Origin: Fibrobacterota bacterium
Lineage (GTDB): Bacteria; Fibrobacterota; Chitinivibrionia; Chitinivibrionales; Chitinispirillaceae
DNA length: 64,000 nt
Direction of reading: 5' to 3'
NCBI GenBank assembly: GCA_023436205.1
Contig: JAEZKC010000059.1
Span: forward strand, 484,825-548,824
A program made the translations under genes and the position numbers. Positions 43,467-50,748 of the stretch are shown piece after piece (within the stretch, counting starts at the first letter, position 1; each line of letters starts with the position of its first letter). The notes under the pieces are model-generated. The model saw only the letters and a program-made list of their open reading frames with translations. It had not been told where the DNA came from and ran no database searches.

Positions 43467-44137
43467 AACGGGGAAGTCCTCAGATTGAGGATGTCTACAG
43501 TATCCTTGCCCGTGAATTTAAAAAGCATCGTATGCCTGTTGTCGATCTTATCGAGGCTCAAACAGACGATCCGTTCAAGGTACTCCTGGCTACAATTCTA
43601 AGTGCACGAACACGAGATGAAACAACCACGCAAGCTGCGCTGAGGTTATTCAAGCTCGTAAAAACGCCCAAAGATCTTAGCAACATACCATTAAATGAGC
43701 TGGAGAAAGTAATCTATCCGGTAGGTTTTTTCAGGGACAAAGCTCGCCATCTTAAAGAGTTGCCCACAGTTCTTGAAGAGAAATTCGGGGGATCGATTCC
43801 GCAATCGGTTGAAGAACTGATACAATTACCCGGCGTCGGACGAAAGACGGCTAACCTTGTGGTCGCAGTTGCATTCAAAAAACCGGCAGTCTGTGTTGAT
43901 ATTCACGTACACCGAATCTTCAATAGACTGGGATATTTGAAAACAAAAAATCCCCTGGAAACTGAAATTACGCTCAGGCAAATATTCCCCCAAAAGTTCT
44001 GGACCACCTTCAACTCCTACTTTGTGTCCTTTGGTCAGCATACTTGCGTACCTGTAAAACCCAAGTGCACTCAATGTCCGATACTGGAGTATTGTTCCCG
44101 CGTAGGTGTAAAGGAACCTGTAAGCAAAACATCATAA
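43463..44137 (+). CDS. nth: Endonuclease III
   Basis: A 224-residue base-excision-repair DNA glycosylase/AP lyase for oxidised pyrimidines. The helix-hairpin-helix LPGVGRKTANLV contains the catalytic Lys. The catalytic Asp is in CVDIHVHRIFNRLG. The C-terminal cluster C-x6-C-x2-C-x5-C is intact (CVPVKPKCTQCPILEYC). The start is GTG, overlapping the previous stop as GTGA. The N-terminal 20 residues before the domain are somewhat longer than in E. coli. It is the last gene of the glyS run. Confidence 0.95.
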   Translation: MKRGSPQIEDVYSILAREFKKHRMPVVDLIEAQTDDPFKVLLATILSARTRDETTTQAALRLFKLVKTPKDLSNIPLNELEKVIYPVGFFRDKARHLKELPTVLEEKFGGSIPQSVEELIQLPGVGRKTANLVVAVAFKKPAVCVDIHVHRIFNRLGYLKTKNPLETEITLRQIFPQKFWTTFNSYFVSFGQHTCVPVKPKCTQCPILEYCSRVGVKEPVSKTS

Positions 44138-44248
44138 AAAGTGTTAAAGGGCCATTTGAATACCTGCAATAACTTGCATTCGGCCAGTTTAAACTGTAAA
44201 TTAATAGTATAACTGTCGAAAACTCCATACTGAATGAGACGTGAATAA

Positions 44249-45271
44249 TTGAACTACAAAGAAATCTGCGGTTGCATTCATCTTCATACTACTTTCTCCG
44301 ACGGAGGAATCGATTTTCCGGGTATGATTTCTGCCGCACAACAGGTAGGGCTTGACTACATAATAATTACAGACCACATGAATCTAAAAGGATTGTTTTC
44401 CGGCTTTGAAGGTTTCCATAATGATCTTCTAGTCATAGTCGGTTACGAACACAATGATAAAGACAACCGCAACCACTACCTGGCCCTGGGAACCGACCGT
44501 GTTGTAGATTCAAATCTCGAACCGCATCAGTACGTCTCAGCTATAAAGAAAGCCGGAGGTATAGGTTTTCTGGCACACCCCGCAGAAAAGCGCAACTACT
44601 TTGGGAAACTCCCCCCCTACCCATGGACAAGGTGGGATGTGACAGATTTTAACGGAATAGAACTGTGGAACCAGATGTCAGACTGGATAGAGCAGTTGAA
44701 AAATTTCCGGAGTTTTATTCGCCTTTTCTATCCTCGACGATATCTCGGTAACGTTCCCGAAGAGCTGCTGCAAAAATGGGATGAACTGAACCAGCACCGA
44801 TTTGTAAGTGGTATCGGAGGTGTTGACGCTCACACCAGAAAGCTGAGGTTTGGCCCCATTAGTTATACTGTATTTCCAATAAAAGTGGAATTAAAAGGAA
44901 TCAGAACTCATTTATATGTGAAAACACACGATAAAGGGTCAGTTTTAACAGCATTAAAAAACGGAAACAGTTTTATAAGCAATTTCCGGCAAGGTAATGC
45001 AAAAGGCACTCGCATCTACGTGGAATGCAGGGATGGATCCATTCTTCCGCCGGGCAAATCTGAAAGCACACCCGCTTTGCCAGCTCGCTTGACAGTTGCT
45101 TTGCCTGATTCTGCCACCATCCGTTTTATAAAGAATGGCAACTGCGTTTCGGAAAGTCAGGGGAAAAAGGGTGAACTCCGAGTCGATGAAACGGGGGTAT
45201 ACCGGGTAGAAGTGCTACACGGGAAAAGTGCCTGGATTTATAGTAACCCCTTTCCGTTTTTCCATAAATAG
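44249..45271 (+). CDS. PHP-domain phosphoesterase
   Basis: A 340-residue metal-dependent phosphoesterase of the PHP family. N-terminal metal site: GCIHLHTTFSDGGIDFP, then YIIITDHMN. A further His is in VGYEHNDKDNRN, another in GFLAHPAEKRNYF, and the last in GVDAHTRKLRFG. Residues about 250-335 form a beta-rich C-terminal domain. The frame starts at TTG 44249 and no convincing ribosome-binding site is visible. It stands just before the UbiA cassette; a functional link is possible only by position. The substrate is unknown. Confidence 0.85.
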   Translation: MNYKEICGCIHLHTTFSDGGIDFPGMISAAQQVGLDYIIITDHMNLKGLFSGFEGFHNDLLVIVGYEHNDKDNRNHYLALGTDRVVDSNLEPHQYVSAIKKAGGIGFLAHPAEKRNYFGKLPPYPWTRWDVTDFNGIELWNQMSDWIEQLKNFRSFIRLFYPRRYLGNVPEELLQKWDELNQHRFVSGIGGVDAHTRKLRFGPISYTVFPIKVELKGIRTHLYVKTHDKGSVLTALKNGNSFISNFRQGNAKGTRIYVECRDGSILPPGKSESTPALPARLTVALPDSATIRFIKNGNCVSESQGKKGELRVDETGVYRVEVLHGKSAWIYSNPFPFFHK

Positions 45272-45324
45272 TTTCCTTCTCCTTGTTGGATAAAAAATAA
45301 CAGCCAGAGTTTAATTCTCTTCTT

Positions 45325-46404
45325 ATGATTCACCGGAGGAAGCCAAAACTTCCGAACGCTCGCGCCATAGTATATTTTTATTCTACTACCTCCGGTATTC
45401 TTTCACACATTTCTCCCACTGCTAGGTGGATTTTGGCTGGAATTCTCAAAAAAACTCTCGACATCTTCTTCCTGCTCAGAATTCCCTTGCTGGTCCCGGT
45501 GTGGACCATTCTGATCCTGGGATGGATTACCGGTTCCCCTCAGGCCAGTATAGGCAATCTATGGTTTTCTCTGGGGAGCCCATCCTTATGGAAAGCTCTG
45601 GCAGGTTTCTCCCTTATCGTTTCATCTATATATGTAGTTAACCAGATCGCCGATATCGAAAGTGACCGCATCAATCACAAACTGTTTCTACTCCCCCATG
45701 GACTGGTTTCCGTTCCTGCTGCCTGGGTACTGGCCATCGTATGCGCCATTTCTGGTCTTATTCTGGGCTATACGCTGAGCAACTGGATGTTTTTACTCTT
45801 CATTGCCGGACTCCTTCTGGGGTACCTCTACAATCTTCCTCCGGTAAGTTTGAAAAACCGCGCCTTCGGAGGTGTTCTGGCCAATGCGCTTGGGCACGGA
45901 ATGATCACTTTTCTGGTGGGATGGGTTGCAGCCAAAGGCAGTTTCGAATTTTCTTTTGCTGCCGCCTCCATTGGTCTCATCTCCTCTCTTTCCCCCTCAT
46001 TAGCCAATGGTGCAGTATTCCTGGCGACCACCATACCGGATGCTCCCGGAGACAGCAAAACCGGAAAAAGGACTTTCTGTGTCGCTTTCGGGCCCAAAAC
46101 TACCGCCTTAACTGCCAGCCTGCTCTGTCTTTTCTCTCTTGGAAGCTCTTTTTTTATGGAAAACCACTTCTGGGTCATGACCATTCCTGCGGCAATCAGT
46201 ATGATTTTCTTTGCCAATTTTGCGTTTACAGCACGCATAGATTCCGCTTTCAATTCTTTTAAATGGCCGGTGTTCCTTCTTTCCGCCTTTGTGGCTCTGT
46301 TTGTCCCGATTTACGGCCTGCTCATCCTGATTACTTTTGTAGGCAGCAGGTTTTACTACAAATGGCGTTTCGGTATAGAGTACCCCTCTTTCAGTGCCAA
46401 ATAG
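45325..46404 (+). CDS. UbiA-family prenyltransferase, first copy
   Basis: A 359-residue integral membrane enzyme with about nine helices. Both Asp-rich, Mg-pyrophosphate-binding motifs are present: NQIADIESDRIN (N-x3-D-x3-D) near residue 110 and IPDAPGDSKTGKR near 235. These transfer isoprenoid chains to quinone, haem, chlorophyll or glycerol-phosphate acceptors. The acceptor cannot be read here. A basic N-terminal extension of about 35 residues precedes the first helix, and no strong start signal is seen, so a later start is possible. It begins the cassette that ends in the ferredoxin and reductase. Confidence 0.88.
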   Translation: MIHRRKPKLPNARAIVYFYSTTSGILSHISPTARWILAGILKKTLDIFFLLRIPLLVPVWTILILGWITGSPQASIGNLWFSLGSPSLWKALAGFSLIVSSIYVVNQIADIESDRINHKLFLLPHGLVSVPAAWVLAIVCAISGLILGYTLSNWMFLLFIAGLLLGYLYNLPPVSLKNRAFGGVLANALGHGMITFLVGWVAAKGSFEFSFAAASIGLISSLSPSLANGAVFLATTIPDAPGDSKTGKRTFCVAFGPKTTALTASLLCLFSLGSSFFMENHFWVMTIPAAISMIFFANFAFTARIDSAFNSFKWPVFLLSAFVALFVPIYGLLILITFVGSRFYYKWRFGIEYPSFSAK

Positions 46405-46405
46405 T

Positions 46406-47341
46406 ATGAAAAGCATTAATAAGCTGATTGATCTCTGTTTCCTTACTCGCCCGATCATTTTAGTACCTGTCTGGGGATTTTGCGCTTTCGGACTGCATAT
46501 CCCGAAGAACAGTTTGCTGCTTGGGTTGACAGTGAAGGAAGCTTTGCTCATCATGGCCTTTTCCATGTCGTACGCAGCAGTATATGTGATTAATCAAATG
46601 GCCGATTATGAGGTAGACAAGAGTAATCGCGGTTTTCCTCTGCTTGTGAAAAGCGACATCTCCATGAAAGAGGCCGGTATCACTGCATTTCTCCTGTCAC
46701 TCACCTCCATTTCAGTGCCCCTGGCTCTCAAGAATCCGCAGATTGCTTTGCTTTCTACAATCGGAGTAATTCTGGGGATGATCTACAGTTGCAAACCGTT
46801 TTCTTTTTCCGGCCGCCCCTTTCTGGATTTTTTGACAAACGCCGTTTTTGCCTTCATGGCGGTGGCTGCAGGATGGTGTGCCCACGGAGGAATTCTAAAT
46901 GACCCGCAACTCTTCGTATCGGCACTCCCCTACTTCCTTCTTATGTGTGCAGGATCCATCAGTTCCACTCTACCTGATATGCTGGGTGATAAAAACCACA
47001 ATAAAGTAACGACACCCGTATTTCTTGGAGCCAAAAAGGCGAACCTGCTTGCCACTCTGTGCATCATTCTGGCTGCAGTAAGCTCTGGACTCCTGTCCGA
47101 TCAGCTTGCATTCTGGTGTGCCGCAATGGCTACCCCTTTCTATATTCTCTATATCTTATACCCCAGCAGCATGACCATGGAGCTCACCTATAAAGCCGGA
47201 GGGGCTCTTACGATGATGGCTGCAGGTCTGGTTATCCCTGTACTCTTCCCCCTGGGATTACTTGTGTTTTTCGCCACATGGCTGTATTTTCGTAAACGTC
47301 ACAATGTTGCTTATCCTTCCCTGGTTGCGGATGGTTCTTAA
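46406..47341 (+). CDS. UbiA-family prenyltransferase, second copy
   Basis: A 311-residue membrane prenyltransferase, paralogous to the gene just upstream (shared LTRPIILVPVWG-type start and topology). Motifs NQMADYEVDKSN and LPDMLGDKNHNK are intact. The ATG at 46406, right after the upstream stop, is chosen over an overlapping GTG at 46394. Two UbiA proteins in tandem may form a heteromer or act on successive acceptors. With the downstream ferredoxin and geranylgeranyl-reductase-like protein, synthesis of a saturated isoprenoid lipid or quinone is the likely role, by inference. Confidence 0.88.
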   Translation: MKSINKLIDLCFLTRPIILVPVWGFCAFGLHIPKNSLLLGLTVKEALLIMAFSMSYAAVYVINQMADYEVDKSNRGFPLLVKSDISMKEAGITAFLLSLTSISVPLALKNPQIALLSTIGVILGMIYSCKPFSFSGRPFLDFLTNAVFAFMAVAAGWCAHGGILNDPQLFVSALPYFLLMCAGSISSTLPDMLGDKNHNKVTTPVFLGAKKANLLATLCIILAAVSSGLLSDQLAFWCAAMATPFYILYILYPSSMTMELTYKAGGALTMMAAGLVIPVLFPLGLLVFFATWLYFRKRHNVAYPSLVADGS

Positions 47342-48339
47342 TGAAAAAAAGTGCAGTATTTCTTCTTTTCATCATCTTTCAGACTGCAGGTTTTGAGATC
47401 CCCTCCGACCACAAAATGCTGGCCGACAGAATAACTTCAGATATTCTTCACAGTAGATTCGAAAAAGCCGTAAGCAGGAGCGATTCGGCCTTTGTCCATG
47501 ACCCGCAAAACGCCATGGCTTCAGTTCTTCACCTGGTGGCTCTGGGCATGCGCGACGTGGATTTCGACAGCACCGTTGACACTGCTGCATTTCTTGCATC
47601 TTTCGATCGCGCGAAAAAAGCGGTTTCAGAATATGAGAAGTCAAACGGAGTCAGCTCCTATTCCAAAATGCTTCAGGGATTCACTCTGGCAATACACGCT
47701 TCCTTTTATCTGAAAACCAAAGAATACTTCGCGGCCTACGGAACCGGAATAGATGCCATAAAGTTAATGAAAGAAGCTCGGGAACTTGATTCCACCAATA
47801 CAGAAGTCAATTTCTTCCTGGGTCTCTACGACTATGCCAGAGGGGATCTAAAAAAGAAGCTCTGGTGGGCACTCTTCTGGTTTCCCGGCAACAAGGCCAG
47901 CGGCATACGCCAGCTCGAACAGGCCGCCAAATCGGCAAGCATAACCGGAACGGCATCACGACTTGCCTTATGCGATATCTACCTTCAACAGAAAAAATCA
48001 CCAAAGTCACAGGCACTTCTAAATCAGCTCGAAAAAGAGATTCCTCAAAGCCGTTACCTGTTATGGGCTAAAGCCAAATATCATGAAGAATTGGAACAGT
48101 ACACTGAAGCTGCCGAAGTGTATGGAACACTGGCTGCCTCCTATGAAAAAGAACCATTGGGTTTTTACAACAGCATAGTGACCAGGAACAAACAGGCCCA
48201 TCTCTACCATGAAGCAGGTGAAAAACAGCTGGCTAAAAATATCTGTAAAATAGTGCTGGAGCGACCGGCCGAAAAAAGGACTCGGGCGCTTCATAAAGAT
48301 ACCGAAAAACTACTGGAGAAACTGAATGACAAAAGTTGA
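47341..48339 (+). CDS. Periplasmic TPR-type protein in the prenyltransferase cassette
   Basis: A 332-residue protein with a signal peptide (MKKSAVFLLFIIFQTAGF) and a largely helical body resembling tetratricopeptide repeats (for example LMKEARELDSTNTEVNFFLG at about 145-165 and AKAKYHEELEQYTEAAEVYG at about 240-260). A hydrophobic patch LWWALFWFPGNKASG interrupts the repeats near 180. Its start overlaps the stop of the second UbiA gene and its end overlaps the ferredoxin gene, showing tight coupling. A scaffold or lipid-handling role in the envelope is possible; nothing in the sequence proves it. Confidence 0.8.
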   Translation: MKKSAVFLLFIIFQTAGFEIPSDHKMLADRITSDILHSRFEKAVSRSDSAFVHDPQNAMASVLHLVALGMRDVDFDSTVDTAAFLASFDRAKKAVSEYEKSNGVSSYSKMLQGFTLAIHASFYLKTKEYFAAYGTGIDAIKLMKEARELDSTNTEVNFFLGLYDYARGDLKKKLWWALFWFPGNKASGIRQLEQAAKSASITGTASRLALCDIYLQQKKSPKSQALLNQLEKEIPQSRYLLWAKAKYHEELEQYTEAAEVYGTLAASYEKEPLGFYNSIVTRNKQAHLYHEAGEKQLAKNICKIVLERPAEKRTRALHKDTEKLLEKLNDKS

Positions 48340-48508
48340 TCAAGCAAACTGCGATCAGTGCGGAACCTGTATCAGCATCTGTCCGGCTGATGCCATTCTG
48401 CTGACTGACAAGCTCCACGTGTCTTCCGAAAAGTGCACATCCTGCGGACTGTGCATCAATGTCTGCCCCTTCGGGGCACTTTCCGGATCAGAAAAGGGTA
48501 TGGAATAA
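48326..48508 (+). CDS. 2[4Fe-4S] ferredoxin
   Basis: A 60-residue bacterial-type ferredoxin. Two complete cluster-binding motifs are visible: CDQCGTCISICP and CTSCGLCINVCP, each followed by the conserved Ala-rich turn. It overlaps the TPR gene by 14 bp and the reductase gene by 1 bp. A ferredoxin next to a geranylgeranyl reductase is known from Methanosarcina, where the pair reduces archaeal lipid side chains, so this is the probable electron donor to the next gene product. Confidence 0.92.
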   Translation: MTKVDQANCDQCGTCISICPADAILLTDKLHVSSEKCTSCGLCINVCPFGALSGSEKGME

Positions 48509-49662
48509 TGAACAGCTACGATATCATTGTTGTTGGAGCAGGACCTGCCGGAGCCATGGCTGCCATGAGTGCAGCCAAAAGTGGAAAAAAAGTAGCCCTC
48601 ATAGAGCGAAAATCCGAAGCGGGAACTCCCGTGCGCTGCGGAGAGGGAATCGGTTACAACGGACTCACGCTCTCTGTCGAACCCCGCCAGGAATGGCTTA
48701 AGAACTGCATCACCAGATCCATTATGGTATCTCCATCCGGAACAAAGGTCGAGATCGGCAATGTTGGGCAAAGCTGGATTCTTGACCGGGAAAGAATGGA
48801 CAGCGACCTTGTCAAAGATGCAGTCAAAGCTGGTGCCGAGCTAATCCACTCCACTACCATTATCTCTGCTCATAAACAATCAGACAACAGTTACATCTGT
48901 AAAAGCACCGATAAAGAGTACCGCGCACACTGCCTGATTCTGGCAGATGGTGTGGAAAGCAGAGTTGCCCGCAGTCTCGGATGGAATACTGCACTTAAAC
49001 CGGAAGACCTCGAAACCTGTGCTTTCGCCCGGGTAACTTCACCACTGATAGAGAAAGACTGCTGCATTTTCTACACCGGAAGCAGCGCCGCTCCGGGCGG
49101 CTATGTCTGGGTGTTTCCCCGCGGAAAGGGTGAAGCCAATGTGGGTCTGGGCATAATCGGATCCAAAAGCAAGGCCGGTCAGGCTAAGGAACTGCTGCTG
49201 AAATTCATTGACAAAGAATTCCCCGCCGGACGGATAAGCCATCTGCACTGCGGAGGCGTCCCTGTGGCACGCTGGACACGCCCGCTGGTAAAAGACGGAG
49301 TAATGCTTGTCGGTGATGCCGGTCGTCAGGTAAGCGCCATCAGCGGAGCAGGAATCGCCTATGCCCTCTATGCCGGAAAACTTGCCGGTAAAGTGGCCGC
49401 CGGTTCAATACAGAACAGCCAGGTGAACTATAAAAACCTTCTCACATATGAACGTCAATGGGCTCGCCATTTCGGAAAACAGCAGGACCGTTCCTTTTCC
49501 CTCAAGGAGTTTGTGCTTGGTGTTGATGATGCATTCCTCGACAAAATCGCTTCATCGCTTGCCAAGGAAGATCCCGGGAAAATCAACTATCTGCGGGTTT
49601 TCACACGGACCTTCGCCAGAAGGCCGCTGCTGCTTTTTAAGGCCATCAAGCTTTTTAAATAG
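48508..49662 (+). CDS. Geranylgeranyl-reductase-family flavoprotein
   Basis: A 384-residue FAD-dependent reductase. The start is the ATG in TAATG, right at the ferredoxin stop, which gives the Rossmann motif DIIVVGAGPAGAMAA at residues 4-18. Family marks are GTPVRCGEGIGYNG (near 45), GGYVWVFPRGKGEANVGLG (near 205) and the C-terminal FAD motif MLVGDAGRQVSAISGAGI. The enzyme class saturates double bonds of geranylgeranyl chains in archaeal-type lipids, chlorophyll or menaquinone. It is last in the cassette and followed by a terminator-like inverted repeat. Confidence 0.9.
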   Translation: MNSYDIIVVGAGPAGAMAAMSAAKSGKKVALIERKSEAGTPVRCGEGIGYNGLTLSVEPRQEWLKNCITRSIMVSPSGTKVEIGNVGQSWILDRERMDSDLVKDAVKAGAELIHSTTIISAHKQSDNSYICKSTDKEYRAHCLILADGVESRVARSLGWNTALKPEDLETCAFARVTSPLIEKDCCIFYTGSSAAPGGYVWVFPRGKGEANVGLGIIGSKSKAGQAKELLLKFIDKEFPAGRISHLHCGGVPVARWTRPLVKDGVMLVGDAGRQVSAISGAGIAYALYAGKLAGKVAAGSIQNSQVNYKNLLTYERQWARHFGKQQDRSFSLKEFVLGVDDAFLDKIASSLAKEDPGKINYLRVFTRTFARRPLLLFKAIKLFK

Positions 49663-49677
49663 CTTTTGTTATCATTT

Positions 49678-49720
49678 TGTATTCGGCTTTAGCAGTCATT
49701 GTAGCGAAAAGCCGAATACA
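49678..49720. terminator. Perfect 13-bp inverted repeat between convergent genes
   Basis: TGTATTCGGCTTT (49678-49690) pairs with AAAGCCGAATACA (49708-49720) around 17 nt. It lies between the convergent reductase gene and the radical-SAM remnant. It could stop transcription from both sides, although no strong T run is present. Confidence 0.6.
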
Positions 49721-49746
49721 CATCCCTCTCCGATTCTTATCTTAAA

Positions 49747-50686
49747 TCATACCAGACAGCTGGCATCTTCCATCAATGATAAAAAGGGGTATGATTCGTT
49801 GTAATGCTTGGCAAGAAATGCCGGTACCTTATTATTGTAAAGACGTTCGCCGAGCCTGTCGACAATGGGGATAAGCAACCGTTCTGTTTCGCAAAGTACA
49901 GGTGAAATAGCGCTGATCTTACCTGTCGTCTGCCAGTTAAGACAACTGCAGTTATAATTACATCTATGCTGAAGAGCACATTGAGCACATGCTGTAAAAA
50001 CCTGTTTTGATTCTTCAAACAGCAAGCCCCTTCTAAATTCATCAATACCGCTTTCCAGATTACCGATTGAAAACTCCCGATGATTGTGACCATTACCCAC
50101 GAATTGCACACAGGGATAGAAGGTGCCATCAGGGGCAATCGAAATCTGTCTTTGCGCGAGTGCACAGCGGATACATTGTGTATCTTTTCCTTTAATATGC
50201 GTGGCGAGCTTTACTTCAAAAGGGCTGAAGTAAAACTTGTCTCCACGAATTGCCTTTTTTTCGTACATATCAGAAATTTTCTGATACTCTCTCTTCAAAA
50301 TCAATATGTCGTCATCATTCCAGTCATCAGGATAATTCAGAGATGCAATAATGTATTTAAAACCCTTGCTGAAAAGATATTCCACCGATTTTGCATAATA
50401 TTTAACGGTGCTGCGGGTAATGGTCACAAGAGCATTGGCATAAGGCTGATATGAAAGCAGTACTGAGGCGATCTGATCCACTTTCTCGAATATTGATTCT
50501 CCTTCGGGTAATCGTAATGTAGAATGTCAGGATATTTGGGCGATTTATAACTCTTTTCAGGGCAGACGTCCATAACGGATTCCTTTGAATAATTCGATCT
50601 TCAGTATTTTCAAAATAGTTGCAATTTGAACATGATGCAAACTGTTCCCAAGCTAAACAGTAAAAACCAAACTCATACCCTTCCAT
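49747..50686 (-). pseudogene. Decayed radical-SAM/SPASM maturase gene
   Basis: The long frame 49747-50481 (244 codons) matches only the C-terminal half of a SPASM-type radical SAM enzyme. Cys-rich auxiliary cluster segments CIRCALAQRQISIAPDGTF and CAQCALQHRCNYNCSCLNW are visible. No CxxxCxxC radical-SAM site and no GGEP motif are found. Upstream, frame at 50573 (MDVCPEKSYKSPKYPDILHY) joins in phase if one base is restored near 50500. A third frame up to 50686 encodes another Cys-bearing piece. The locus is read as a truncated, frameshifted remnant. The relatives include peptide maturases such as those making RiPPs; no precursor was recognised here. Confidence 0.6.
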
Positions 50687-50712
50687 AAAACAAAGGGCAC
50701 CATTCAGTGCCC
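50685..50712 (-). terminator. Terminator of the GH10 xylanase gene
   Basis: GGGCAC (50695-50700) pairs with GTGCCC (50707-50712). Read on the minus strand, the stem is followed by a T-rich tail (TTTGTTTTATGG). It lies about 36 bp past the xylanase stop codon. Confidence 0.7.
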
Positions 50713-50748
50713 CTTACGATTGAAACAGAAACAATACAAAATAAATGA

